Notes: a model not told the origin generated them from the letters alone. A stretch of DNA of 13,937 nucleotides from CAZUSC01 sp964622915 (GCA_964622915.1 CAZUSC010000040.1:1-13937), one strand, 5' to 3'. Counted from the stretch's first letter, positions 6,179 through 13,937 are shown. A program made the numbers and translations.

Positions 6179-6188
6179 TAAATAAGCG

Positions 6189-9100
6189 ATGCCCAAAAAA
6201 GCCTCGGCTACTAACCAAACCATTCCCCTGCTTCGCGAGAGAAAGACTTTTACTTCTCAGCCCGTGCAACTGCGTAATGTTGCTAATCTACTTGATATCC
6301 AATTGCAGTCCAATGCTTGGTTTTTTGAGCAGGGCTTAAGTGAATTATTTGAAGAAATCTCTCCGATCGTAGATTACGCCGGAAACTTGGAGCTGCATTT
6401 CGTTGACCACTATATTGATACGCCGAAACACACCGAAGCCACTGCTCGCGAGCGCAACGCTACTTACGAAGCACCCCTGCGCAGTGCAGTCCGGCTGGTC
6501 AATAAAAAAACGGGCGAGGTAAAAGAGCAGGAAGTCTATTTGGGGGAATTTCCCATCATGACTCCGCGCGGCACCTTTATTATTAATGGTGTGGAGCGGG
6601 TGATTGTCTCTCAACTGATTCGCTCGCCCGGTGTTTTCTTTTCGGCCGTGACTAACAAGGGGCGTAACTGGTACGGCGCCAAAATCATTCCTAATCGTGG
6701 CGCCTGGTTGGAATTAGAGACGGCCAGTGACGGCGCTATTTATGTCAAAATAGACCGCAAGCGTAAAGTGGCCGTGACCTCCTTACTGCGCGCCTTGGGC
6801 GTGGCCAGTGATGCGGAAATCAAGAAGTTATTTGCCGGCGTTGATACTGATAAAGCCATGTCTTACGTGGCGGCCACCTTAGCGAAAGACGCGGCCGCTA
6901 ATACCGGCGAAGGATTAAAGGAAGTATATAAGAGATTGCGGCCGGGGGACTTGGCAACCATCGACAACGCCAAGCAAATGATTCATGACATGTTTTTCCG
7001 CTTTGACCGTTATGACTTTGGCCGGGTGGGCCGCCACCGCATGAATCAGCGGCTTAATTTGGATGTGCCAGAAGAAGCCGAGCATCGAATTTTTAGAGTT
7101 GATGATTTGGTCGCCGCCATTAGAGAAATTATTCGTTTGAATACCACGCAAGAGCCAGCCGATGACATTGATCATTTAGGCAACCGCCGGGTGCGCGCCG
7201 TCGGCGAGCTGCTGCAAAATAAGTTTCGCGTTGGGTTAATTCGCATGGAGCGTATTGCCAAGGACCGCATGAGTACGCTGGATATTGAGCAGATGACCCC
7301 TTCCCAATTGACTAATGCCCGGCCGATTATTGCGGCTATTAAAGAGTTTTATACCAGCTCGCAATTGTCACAATTCATGGACCAGACCAACCCATTATCC
7401 GAGGTCGAACACAAGCGTCGCGTCAGCGCGATGGGACCAGGGGGCCTTGATCGTAACCGCGCTGGTTTTGAAGTTCGTGACGTTCACCGGAGCCACTATG
7501 GCCGTATTTGCCCCGTGCAGACGCCGGAAGGACCGAATATTGGGTTGGTGGGACACCTGGCTTTATTTGCGCGTATTAATTCCTACGGGTTTCTAGAAAC
7601 GCCCTACCGCAAAGTTGTCAAAGGAAAAGTGACTGACACCATTGAATACATCGACGCTTATAAGGAAGACAAAGTAGTAATTGCCCATGCGGCCGAACCG
7701 CTGCTGGCCGATGGCTCATTTGCAAACGAGCGCGTAGAGGTGCGGGCACACTTTGGTCAGTTTGCGGAAGTAACTCCCGATCAGGTTGATTACATAGACG
7801 TCTTACCACAGCAAGCCTTATCAGTGGCGGCCGGCATGGTGCCCTTTATTGAACACGACGATGCCCAGCGGTCGCTGATGGGATCGAACATGCAGCGGCA
7901 AGCAGTGCCTTCAGTCGTACCGCAAGCCCCGCGGGTTGGTACTGGCTTGGAAGCGGTGGCGGCGTATAATTCCGGCCAGGTTATTGTGGCCGATACGGCC
8001 GGTACGGTTAGTGAGCTGGACGGCCAACACATTACGATCGTTAAAGATGATGGCGAACCAGTAATCTATCGCCTGCAATCCTTCCAGCGCAGCAATCAGT
8101 CGACGGCCATGACACAGCATCCTTTGGTAGCCAAGGGGCAGTCAGTTAAAAAAGGTGATTTGTTGGCGGATGGCGCGGCCACCGACCATGGTGAACTAAG
8201 CCTAGGACAAAACCTGCTGGTAGCGTTTATACCTTGGTATGGCAGTAACTTCGAAGACGCTATTGTTTTATCGGAGCGGGTGGTTAAAGAGGATCGTTTC
8301 AGCTCCATTCACATTGAAGACTTTATTATTGAAGTGCGCGACACCAAGTTGGGTCCGGAAGTAGTAACGCGCGACATTCCCAACGTTAGCGAGGAAAAGC
8401 TGCGCAATTTGGGTGAAGATGGCATTGTACGCATTGGGGCGGAAGTGCACAGCGGTGATATTTTGGTTGGTAAAGTTACCAATAAAGGCGAGACTGACTT
8501 AACACCGGAAGAGCGCTTGCTGCGGGCCATCTTCGGCGAAAAAGCGAAGGACGTCAAAGATACCTCTCTGTATTTACAGCATGGGGAGATGGGTAAGGTA
8601 GTCGATATCAAGACATTTTCCCGTGAAGAAGGTGACAAATTGTCCTCGGGTGTTATTAAGCAAGTTCAAGTCAGCATTGCTCAATTCCGCAAACTGCAGG
8701 TCGGTGACAAGTTAGCGGGTCGCCACGGTAATAAAGGCGTTATTTCCCGCATTGTGCCCGAGGCGGATATGCCTTATTTAGCGGACGGCACGCCGGTTGA
8801 TGTAGTGTTGAACCCGATGGGTGTGGCTAGTCGTATGAACTTAGGACAAATCATGGAAACCCATTTAGGCTGGGCGGCCCATAAACTCAATTATCATGTG
8901 GCCTCACCGGCTTTTTCTGGTGTGCCCGAAGAAACCATACGTGAGCAGCTGGTAGCGGCGGGGTTGCCGGCCAACGGTAAAGTTGAATTGTATGATGGTA
9001 TGGATGGCCGGAAATTTGATCGGGCCGTGACGGTCGGGGTGATGTATGTGTTGAAGCTCCATCATCTAGTCGAGGATAAAATTCATATGCGCTCGACTGG

Positions 9101-9464
9101 ACCGTATTCGTTAGTCACGCAGCAACCGCTGGGCGGCAAAGCTCAATTCGGCGGCCAGCGCTTCGGTGAGATGGAAGTGTGGGCACTGGAGGCTTATGGC
9201 GCAGCGCACACTTTGCAAGAAATGTTGACGGTAAAGTCCGATGATGTCGCCGGCCGCAGTAAAACCTACGAAGCAATCGTCAAAGGCGGCCAAATCCAAC
9301 CCCCCCACACGCCGGCTGCTTTTGATGTGCTGGTCAAGGAAATGAAAGGGCTGGCGCTGGATGTCGAGTTGGTCGGAAGTTCCAAACCGGCCGAAGCACC
9401 CAAAGAACATGTGGCCGTCGATAAAGAAGTGCAGCCCGCTCGCAGAAGAGCGCGCATTCGCTAA
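6189..9464 (+). CDS. rpoB: DNA-directed RNA polymerase subunit beta
   Basis: RpoB forms one half of the catalytic cleft of RNA polymerase. The 1091 aa protein is shorter than the 1342 aa of E. coli, as expected for a form without large lineage-specific insertions. The protrusion and lobe region carries GEFPIMTPRGTFIINGVERV. The rifampicin-binding fork is SQFMDQTNPLSEVEHKRR, with D398, H408 and S413 at the positions of E. coli D516, H526 and S531, and M415 at the L533 position. Further conserved blocks are GPNIGLVGHLALFARIN, SNFEDAIVLSERVV, GDKLAGRHGNKGVIS (about 839-853) with catalytic-site basic residues, and the C-terminal clamp sequence GQRFGEMEVWALEAYGAAHTLQE. The tail is basic (ARRRARIR). 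The start is the ATG after the terminator-like T run. No Shine-Dalgarno sequence is seen. rplJ and rplL, common upstream neighbours, are absent. Confidence 0.98.
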   Translation: MPKKASATNQTIPLLRERKTFTSQPVQLRNVANLLDIQLQSNAWFFEQGLSELFEEISPIVDYAGNLELHFVDHYIDTPKHTEATARERNATYEAPLRSAVRLVNKKTGEVKEQEVYLGEFPIMTPRGTFIINGVERVIVSQLIRSPGVFFSAVTNKGRNWYGAKIIPNRGAWLELETASDGAIYVKIDRKRKVAVTSLLRALGVASDAEIKKLFAGVDTDKAMSYVAATLAKDAAANTGEGLKEVYKRLRPGDLATIDNAKQMIHDMFFRFDRYDFGRVGRHRMNQRLNLDVPEEAEHRIFRVDDLVAAIREIIRLNTTQEPADDIDHLGNRRVRAVGELLQNKFRVGLIRMERIAKDRMSTLDIEQMTPSQLTNARPIIAAIKEFYTSSQLSQFMDQTNPLSEVEHKRRVSAMGPGGLDRNRAGFEVRDVHRSHYGRICPVQTPEGPNIGLVGHLALFARINSYGFLETPYRKVVKGKVTDTIEYIDAYKEDKVVIAHAAEPLLADGSFANERVEVRAHFGQFAEVTPDQVDYIDVLPQQALSVAAGMVPFIEHDDAQRSLMGSNMQRQAVPSVVPQAPRVGTGLEAVAAYNSGQVIVADTAGTVSELDGQHITIVKDDGEPVIYRLQSFQRSNQSTAMTQHPLVAKGQSVKKGDLLADGAATDHGELSLGQNLLVAFIPWYGSNFEDAIVLSERVVKEDRFSSIHIEDFIIEVRDTKLGPEVVTRDIPNVSEEKLRNLGEDGIVRIGAEVHSGDILVGKVTNKGETDLTPEERLLRAIFGEKAKDVKDTSLYLQHGEMGKVVDIKTFSREEGDKLSSGVIKQVQVSIAQFRKLQVGDKLAGRHGNKGVISRIVPEADMPYLADGTPVDVVLNPMGVASRMNLGQIMETHLGWAAHKLNYHVASPAFSGVPEETIREQLVAAGLPANGKVELYDGMDGRKFDRAVTVGVMYVLKLHHLVEDKIHMRSTGPYSLVTQQPLGGKAQFGGQRFGEMEVWALEAYGAAHTLQEMLTVKSDDVAGRSKTYEAIVKGGQIQPPHTPAAFDVLVKEMKGLALDVELVGSSKPAEAPKEHVAVDKEVQPARRRARIR

Positions 9465-9467
9465 TGG

Positions 9468-9501
9468 TGATTGGTAATTTGATATTTGGGATTTAATAAA
9501 T
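9468..9501 (+). repeat. Period-seven A/T-rich spacer between rpoB and rpoC
   Basis: The 37-base gap contains TTGGTAA, TTTGATA, TTTGGGA and TTTAATA in register (9471-9498), again four degenerate heptads placed just before a start codon. It resembles the heptad parts of the composite repeats around ruvA in period and number, but it lacks the 17-mer and its unit reads differently. No Shine-Dalgarno sequence is present. Confidence 0.45.
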
Positions 9502-12500
9502 ATGGAGCACGAAGAACCAGCATCAGATTTTCGATCGGTTAAGTTAAAGCTCGCTTCCCCCGAGGTAGTTTTGGATTGGTCGCATGGCGAGGTTACCAAG
9601 CCGGAGACTATTAATTATCGAACGCAAAAACCGGAAAAAGATGGACTGTTTGATGAAAGAATCTTTGGTCCCACTAAAGATTGGGAATGTTATTGCGGCA
9701 AGTATCGCCGTATTCGTTACAAGGGGATCATTTGTGATAAGTGTGGAGTGGAAGTAACCCGCTCCATTGTCCGCCGCGAACGCATGGCCCATATTAGTTT
9801 GGCCACCCCCGTCTCACACATCTGGTTTTTGCGCGGGGTGCCTTCTAAGATGGGACTCTTGCTCGATATTAACGTTGGCCAGCTAGAAAAAGTTATTTAT
9901 TTTGCCTCTTATATTGTCATTGAAGTTGATGCCACAGCCAAAGCGGAATTGCTCGATCGCCTCCACCGCGAACACGAATCCAAACGAGCGGCCGTTAAGC
10001 AGGGCTACAAACAGTTGCGCGGCGGCGTGGCCAAGGATTCAACTGATCGTGGCCAACAAAAAGATAAACTGAAAGATGAAGAGAAAAAAGAATTGGATAA
10101 ATTAGATACCGCGACCGCCGCAGCGGAAGAACAAATCAAGAATCTAGTATTGCACCGCATTATTTCGGAAGTAGAATACCGGGACCTATCGCTCAAATAT
10201 GGCCATGTTTTCAAAGCCGGTATCGGCGCGGAATCCATTCGCAATCTGTTTGAGCAAATGGATTTGGCCAAACTGGCTAAGACGTTGGAAAAAGAAGCCG
10301 CTGATGCCTCGGTTGCCAAAAAGAAAAAATTAGTCCGGCGGGTATCTTTGATCCGCGGCATGATTGAAGCGGGCATCCGTCCGGAATGGATGTTTTTGAC
10401 GCAACTGCCAGTCATTCCGCCTGATTTACGCCCGATGGTCCAACTAGATGGCGGACGTTTTGCGGCATCCGACCTCAACGACTTGTATCGGCGGGTCATT
10501 AATCGCAACAATCGCTTAAAACGCTTACTGGAATTAGGGGCGCCAGAAATTATTACTCGCAACGAAAAACGCATGTTGCAAGAAGCCATTGATGCTTTGA
10601 TTGATAATTCCGCTCGTCGCGGCTCCACTACCGTTAACACCACCGGCCAGCGACGGCAGCTAAAATCTTTGGCGGACATGCTTAAAGGCAAACAGGGTCG
10701 CTTCCGACAGAACTTGTTGGGGAAGCGGGTCGACTACTCCGGCCGCTCCGTCATTGTGGTCGGACCAGAGTTACACCTACAGCAATGCGGCCTGCCTAAA
10801 TTAATGGCCCTGGAATTGTTTAAGCCTTTTGTTATTCATGAGTTAATTAAGCGGGAGCTGGCCCATAATATTCGCAGTGCCAGCCGTTTGATTGAACAGG
10901 GTATTCCCGAAGTGTGGGATGCCCTGGAAGAAGTGACCAAGACACACAAGGTATTACTAAACCGGGCTCCCACCCTGCACCGCTTGGGCATCCAGGCTTT
11001 TCAGCCCGTCCTAATTGAAGGCAAGGCGATCCAAATCCACCCCATGGTCACTACTCCTTTTAATGCCGACTTCGACGGCGATCAGATGGCCGTCCACGTG
11101 CCGCTTTCCAGCCAGGCGCGCCATGAAGCCGATGAAATTATGTTGTCGTCGCACAATTTGCTTAAACCAGCCGATGGCCAGCCCGCTACTTCCGCTACCC
11201 AGGATATTGTTTTGGGACTTTACTACATTACCAATATTGAAGAAGGAGCATTAGGAGCCGGGCGAACTTTTGCCAGTATCCAGGAGGCAGTAATGGCTCA
11301 TCAACTAGACCAAGTGGCCATCAATGCCCGCATTAAAACATATAATCCGGTTAAACGCTTGGAACTAGTGGACACAACGATCGGCCGGCTGCTTTTCCAT
11401 GAAATCCATCCCGATCGTTCCCAGTTTATTAACACACCGCTCGATAAATCAAGTCTGAAGAAGATTATTGGCCAAGTATTGTCCACTTATGGCCAAGAAC
11501 GCACTGCCCAATTCTTGGATGACATGAAAGACCTAGGTTTTGCCGAAGCTACCCGCAGCGGGTTGTCTTGGGGGATGACGGACCTGGTGGTTCCCGCCGA
11601 GAAAAACGCCATTGTGCGCCAGGCAGAAGACAAGGTCGCTACAATTGCCGAGCAGTTTGCCAATGGCCTGTTAACCGATGAAGAGCGCTACCGTATGGTA
11701 GTGGGTGTTTGGGAAGAAGCGCGGGAAGAAATGGCGCAAGTCAGCCAGCAAGCGCTGGATCGCGGCGGCAGTGTCTATGCCATGGTTAATTCGGGCGCCC
11801 GCGGATCCTGGACGCAGACTCTGCAGATGGTCGGCATGAAAGGAACCGTGGCCGGGCCAACTGGACGAACGGTAGAGCTGCCAATTAAGAGCAGCTTTAA
11901 AGAAGGCTTCAACGCCCTGGAATACTTCCTATCCACACACGGTACCCGTAAAGGGATGGCCGATACCGCCTTGCGTACTGCTACCGCTGGCTACTTAACC
12001 CGCCGCTTGGTAAACGTGGCGCAGGATGTGGTGGTCCACGAGGACGACTGTGGCGATACGGAGGGCGGCATTATGACCCACGAAGATAGTGCAGAAATTG
12101 GTACTACTCTCGGACGCCGCACGATCGGGCGCTTTTTAGCCGAAGGCGTGAAGCATCCCAAGAGTGGCAAAACTCGTTACAAACGCGGCACACTAGTTGA
12201 CCAGGCGGTGGCTGATGACATTGACAAGCTCGGCATTGATGAAGTGATTGTGCGCTCGGCGGTAACTTGCCAGGCCGAACAAGGTATTTGTCGGATTTGT
12301 TACGGCTGGGATTTAGGCCGCAATGATGTAGTAGTAATTGGCGAGGCGGTCGGCGTGATAGCGGCGCAAGCTATCGGCGAGCCTGGCACCCAGCTGACTA
12401 TGCGTACCTTCCACGCAGGGGGCGCTTCTGGCGATGATATTACGCAGGGGTTGCCTCGGGTCGAAGAATTGTTTGAAGCCCGTATTCCCAAAGGGCAGGC

Positions 12501-13245
12501 TGTGATGGCTGATATCGACGGCAAAGTCAGTATTAAAGAAAGCAAAGAAGGTGTTGTCATTACGGTGACGGGCAAAAAAGAAGAGCGGGCCTACACTATG
12601 CCGCTCAACGTTACTCTCAATGTCAAAAACGGGGAGGCGGTATTGGCCGGCCGCCAGCTAAGCGAAGGGCATTTAAATGTTCATGATTTATATGCCGCGG
12701 CTGGCGTGCGAGCTGTGCAGCGTTACATTCTCAAAGAAGTCCAGCAAGTCTACGCCATCCAGGGTGAAACAATCAATGATAAGCATTTGGAAATTATTGT
12801 CCGCCAAATGTTATCGCGTGTTCGTATCCAGGATCCGGGAGATACTGAACTGTTGCCTGGGCGGGTGGTAGAAATGTCTGAGTTTGTGCGTGCTAATCGT
12901 CTGGCTAAAAAGGATGACAAAAAAGCGGCGAGCGGCGAACGCCTCTTGATGGGTATCACCAAAGTATCTTTATCTACCCGCAGTTTCTTGGCAGCCGCCT
13001 CCTTCATGGAAACAGCCCGGGTGTTAATTGATGCCGCTATTACTGGCAAAGAAGACCACCTTAGAGGCCTGAAGGAAAACGTTATCATCGGCCGCCTTAT
13101 TCCCGTCGGTACCGGCTACCGCAAGCCCGGCCAGGATATACCGGTTATTCAAGAGGAAGAACTGGCAGCGTTATCAGAAGAGGGGGCTCCAGAATTGGAA
13201 GAAGAAGCCATACCGGCACCCGAAGTAGAAGCTGACGCAGCGTAA
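9502..13245 (+). CDS. rpoC: DNA-directed RNA polymerase subunit beta'
   Basis: RpoC carries the magnesium-binding active site of RNA polymerase. The catalytic loop NADFDGD is at residues 521-527 (D523, D525, D527). The N-terminal zinc ribbon uses C63, C65, C78 and C81, within WECYCGKYRRIRYKG and CDKCG. The second zinc site uses C850, C923, C930 and C933. The trigger-loop and bridge-helix region reads GFNALEYFLSTHGTRKGMAD and TALRTATAGYLTRRLV. A lysine- and glutamate-rich stretch around residues 170-215 is probably the clamp-region insertion with coiled-coil character. The C-terminal end has IGRLIPVGTGY, the usual omega-proximal region, then an acidic tail. At 1247 aa it is shorter than the E. 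coli protein (1407 aa). It lies 37 bases after rpoB in the same operon, and a strong terminator follows the stop. Confidence 0.98.
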   Translation: MEHEEPASDFRSVKLKLASPEVVLDWSHGEVTKPETINYRTQKPEKDGLFDERIFGPTKDWECYCGKYRRIRYKGIICDKCGVEVTRSIVRRERMAHISLATPVSHIWFLRGVPSKMGLLLDINVGQLEKVIYFASYIVIEVDATAKAELLDRLHREHESKRAAVKQGYKQLRGGVAKDSTDRGQQKDKLKDEEKKELDKLDTATAAAEEQIKNLVLHRIISEVEYRDLSLKYGHVFKAGIGAESIRNLFEQMDLAKLAKTLEKEAADASVAKKKKLVRRVSLIRGMIEAGIRPEWMFLTQLPVIPPDLRPMVQLDGGRFAASDLNDLYRRVINRNNRLKRLLELGAPEIITRNEKRMLQEAIDALIDNSARRGSTTVNTTGQRRQLKSLADMLKGKQGRFRQNLLGKRVDYSGRSVIVVGPELHLQQCGLPKLMALELFKPFVIHELIKRELAHNIRSASRLIEQGIPEVWDALEEVTKTHKVLLNRAPTLHRLGIQAFQPVLIEGKAIQIHPMVTTPFNADFDGDQMAVHVPLSSQARHEADEIMLSSHNLLKPADGQPATSATQDIVLGLYYITNIEEGALGAGRTFASIQEAVMAHQLDQVAINARIKTYNPVKRLELVDTTIGRLLFHEIHPDRSQFINTPLDKSSLKKIIGQVLSTYGQERTAQFLDDMKDLGFAEATRSGLSWGMTDLVVPAEKNAIVRQAEDKVATIAEQFANGLLTDEERYRMVVGVWEEAREEMAQVSQQALDRGGSVYAMVNSGARGSWTQTLQMVGMKGTVAGPTGRTVELPIKSSFKEGFNALEYFLSTHGTRKGMADTALRTATAGYLTRRLVNVAQDVVVHEDDCGDTEGGIMTHEDSAEIGTTLGRRTIGRFLAEGVKHPKSGKTRYKRGTLVDQAVADDIDKLGIDEVIVRSAVTCQAEQGICRICYGWDLGRNDVVVIGEAVGVIAAQAIGEPGTQLTMRTFHAGGASGDDITQGLPRVEELFEARIPKGQAVMADIDGKVSIKESKEGVVITVTGKKEERAYTMPLNVTLNVKNGEAVLAGRQLSEGHLNVHDLYAAAGVRAVQRYILKEVQQVYAIQGETINDKHLEIIVRQMLSRVRIQDPGDTELLPGRVVEMSEFVRANRLAKKDDKKAASGERLLMGITKVSLSTRSFLAAASFMETARVLIDAAITGKEDHLRGLKENVIIGRLIPVGTGYRKPGQDIPVIQEEELAALSEEGAPELEEEAIPAPEVEADAA

Positions 13246-13266
13246 ACAAGCGGTTGCCCCGCCAGG

Positions 13267-13307
13267 AAGATAATAGGCCCTTACGCCGGTAAGAGCCTAT
13301 TATTTTA
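13267..13307 (+). terminator. Strong intrinsic terminator after rpoC
   Basis: TAATAGGC (13271-13278) pairs perfectly with GCCTATTA (13295-13302). After a C-A mismatch, CTTAC (13280-13284) pairs with GTAAG (13289-13293) around a GCCG loop. The flanking AAGA and TTTT also pair, so the hairpin could work in both directions. It starts about 20 bases after the rpoC stop and marks the end of the rpoBC unit. Confidence 0.85.
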
Positions 13308-13373
13308 TGGCTTTATTGAAGGCTAGGGGGCGCTATTTATGCAGCAATTTGTGTGGCATAATATATAGGCTCT

Positions 13374-13395
13374 ATGCCCAGTAACAATACTTCAC
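13374..13395 (+). repeat. Left inverted repeat of the GIY-YIG unit
   Basis: A 22-base repeat. Its first 15 bases match the 17-mer core found at 2657 and 3284 (with the preceding CT also shared). It contains the ATG used as the first possible start of the nuclease gene. Confidence 0.75.
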
Positions 13396-13676
13396 CGGTG
13401 TTCTTCTATACCTATGTCCTGCAAACCCAGGCAGATGGTGAGAATTATGTTGGCTTCACAACGGACTTACGCAAAAGAGTAGAAGAACACCGCCACAGTA
13501 GAGTTTTCTCTACTCAACATCGATTACCCATTGATCTTATTTATTATGAAGCATGTCTAAATCAAAACGATGCCAAGCAACGAGAAAAATACCTGAAAAG
13601 TACTGCCGGGCGTAGATTTTTAGCTAAACGTATTAAACACCACCGTGCCGAGTTCGCTTGGCATCGTGTGAAGTAA
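13374..13676 (+). CDS. Single-domain GIY-YIG endonuclease (YhbQ/COG2827-like)
   Basis: A 100 aa protein made almost wholly of one GIY-YIG nuclease domain. The GIY-equivalent is FYTYVL (Y12, Y14) and the YIG-equivalent is NYVGFTTDL (Y25, G27). The catalytic arginine corresponds to R35 in DLRKRVEEH, with H39 after it, and the metal-binding glutamate to E71 in REKYLK. All key residues are present, so an active nuclease is expected. The chain ends in a basic region suited to DNA contact. It has no DNA-binding domain of the homing-endonuclease kind and no UvrC-like fusion. The start is uncertain: ATG at 13374 lies inside the left repeat, while an in-frame GTG at 13398 lies just before the domain core. 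The stop codon lies inside the right repeat. It stands alone between the rpoC terminator and ftsK. Its cellular role is not known. Confidence 0.85.
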   Translation: MPSNNTSPVFFYTYVLQTQADGENYVGFTTDLRKRVEEHRHSRVFSTQHRLPIDLIYYEACLNQNDAKQREKYLKSTAGRRFLAKRIKHHRAEFAWHRVK

Positions 13677-13690
13677 TTGTTACTGGGTAT
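13668..13690 (-). repeat. Right inverted repeat of the GIY-YIG unit
   Basis: This 23-base sequence is the inverted partner of 13374-13395. It contains the last two sense codons and stop of the nuclease gene, and its outer end supplies the first two bases of the ftsK start codon. Confidence 0.75.
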
Positions 13691-13937
13691 GCGCTTAAAT
13701 CCCTTTCGTCGGTCGTCCCGCCGTTCATCCGGCAGTTGGCTCAAATCGGAAACTAAGCTAGCCATTATTGGCGTGCTTTTGCTGATTGTCGCGTTAATTA
13801 TTATTTTAGGCTTCTTTTCGGCCGCGGGGCCCACGGGCGCGTGGCTGCTGGGGGGCGTGCGGCGGGTCTTTGGTCTTAGTGCTTATCTGCTGCCGATCGT
13901 CATGATTTGGATCGGTATTTACTGCATTCGGCCGCGC
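13689..13937 (+). CDS. ftsK: FtsK/SpoIIIE-type DNA translocase, N-terminal membrane part (cut by window edge)
   Basis: The 83 visible codons give a short basic N-terminus rich in R and S (MRLNPFRRSSRRSSGSW). A hydrophobic segment follows, AIIGVLLLIVALIIILGFF, then a glycine-rich turn and a second hydrophobic segment, SAYLLPIVMIWIGIYCI. This matches the start of the 4TM FtsK membrane domain, in which the motor that pumps DNA through the division septum is anchored. The ATPase and gamma domains would lie beyond the window, so the call rests on the N-terminus alone and another multi-pass membrane protein cannot be excluded. The ATG overlaps the right repeat of the GIY-YIG unit and is preceded by GGGT, too close for a normal ribosome-binding site. 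Confidence 0.72.
   Translation, partial: MRLNPFRRSSRRSSGSWLKSETKLAIIGVLLLIVALIIILGFFSAAGPTGAWLLGGVRRVFGLSAYLLPIVMIWIGIYCIRPR

Larger units (their letters stand above)
5914..6188 (+). promoter_or_regulatory. Structured rpoB leader: candidate attenuator or riboswitch
   Basis: No protein gene is visible here. GGGGAGCC (5919-5926) pairs perfectly with GGCTCCCC (6099-6106), closing a domain with smaller hairpins: CCTT/AAGG (5949-5959), ATCGTC/GACGAT (5987-6001, perfect), TGTGT/ACACA (6009-6024), AGAGC/GCTCT (6030-6067) and GAAGA/TCTTC (6068-6087). Next to the closing helix, CTGTGG (6095-6100) can pair with CCGCAG (6127-6132), which is also the 5' arm of the terminator hairpin before rpoB. The closing helix, antiterminator and terminator are thus mutually exclusive, as in transcriptional riboswitches. 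I do not recognise an Rfam class. An 8-bp match has a real chance of arising by accident in 280 bases, so the domain is tentative; the terminator is firmer. Confidence 0.45.
13374..13690 (+). mobile_element. Possible miniature GIY-YIG element with inverted terminal repeats
   Basis: The left end reads ATGCCCAGTAACAAT then ACTTCAC (13374-13395). The right end (13668-13690), read on the minus strand, is ATACCCAGTAACAAT then TACTTCAC. The two ends are inverted copies differing by one substitution and one inserted T. They enclose a single GIY-YIG nuclease gene in 317 bases. The left 15-mer occurs twice more as solo copies flanking ruvA. No target-site duplication could be made out. Mobility is inference; the inverted repeats are directly visible. 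Confidence 0.4.

Noticed and set aside
6154..6339. Plus-strand open frame with a leucine-rich start running into rpoB
   Set aside because: Its hydrophobic start is only the translated T run of the terminator, and the rest is an alternate frame of rpoB.
9111..9599. Minus-strand open frame of 162 codons across the rpoB-rpoC junction
   Set aside because: It covers the conserved ends of two well-supported genes and has no recognisable motif, so it is treated as antisense noise.
10005..10691. Minus-strand open frame of 228 codons inside rpoC
   Set aside because: It lies wholly antisense to a highly conserved rpoC region with clear domain motifs. Its serine- and arginine-rich translation is typical of a shadow frame.
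13374..13676. GIY-YIG gene as a uvrC fragment or an intron homing endonuclease
   Set aside because: It lacks all other UvrC domains, is not in an intron, and has no extra DNA-recognition domain. The short stand-alone form fits the YhbQ-like family.

Overview
This window looks like chromosomal core sequence from a bacterium with a reduced gene complement, probably of the Candidate Phyla Radiation (Patescibacteria). That placement is inferred from shortened versions of core proteins (RpoB about 1091 aa, a Mur ligase without its usual N-terminal domain, a half-length TsaB-like protein), from rpoBC lying apart from rplJ/rplL, from a stand-alone YhbQ-like GIY-YIG nuclease, and from the scarcity of well-spaced Shine-Dalgarno sequences. 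The standard genetic code fits every gene. No rRNA, tRNA, CRISPR array or canonical insertion sequence was seen.

Layout. Bases 1-1716 (minus strand) are uvrB, lacking its 3' end at the window edge. A divergent intergenic region of about 430 bases follows. It holds a candidate uvrB promoter, an open stretch without a start that may be a gene remnant, a GACTT-rich direct-repeat array, a near-consensus sigma70-type promoter, and a leader that folds into a long hairpin. These precede a small unrecognised alpha/beta protein gene (2153-2494). After a weak terminator comes a plus-strand cluster: ruvA, a FemAB/FemX-type aminoacyl transferase, a MurE-like ligase and tsaB, the last two overlapping by 4 bases. 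Bases 5905-6188 hold no protein gene but contain a strong terminator hairpin just before rpoB. The same region has upstream segments able to form a competing antiterminator and an 8-bp closing helix. rpoB and rpoC follow, and a strong terminator ends rpoC. The last 560 bases hold a GIY-YIG nuclease gene framed by 22/23-base inverted repeats, then the start of ftsK.

The genes serve DNA repair and recombination (uvrB, ruvA), peptidoglycan building (Mur ligase, FemAB), tRNA modification (tsaB), transcription (rpoBC) and chromosome segregation (ftsK).

The two most interesting signals are non-coding. First, the pre-rpoB region has the layout of an uncharacterised attenuator or riboswitch. Second, the sequence CTATGCCCAGTRACAAT occurs in three same-direction copies, on both sides of ruvA and at the start of the GIY-YIG gene, with a fourth inverted copy closing that gene. 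This suggests a miniature nuclease-associated repeat element. Both are inferences from the sequence alone.
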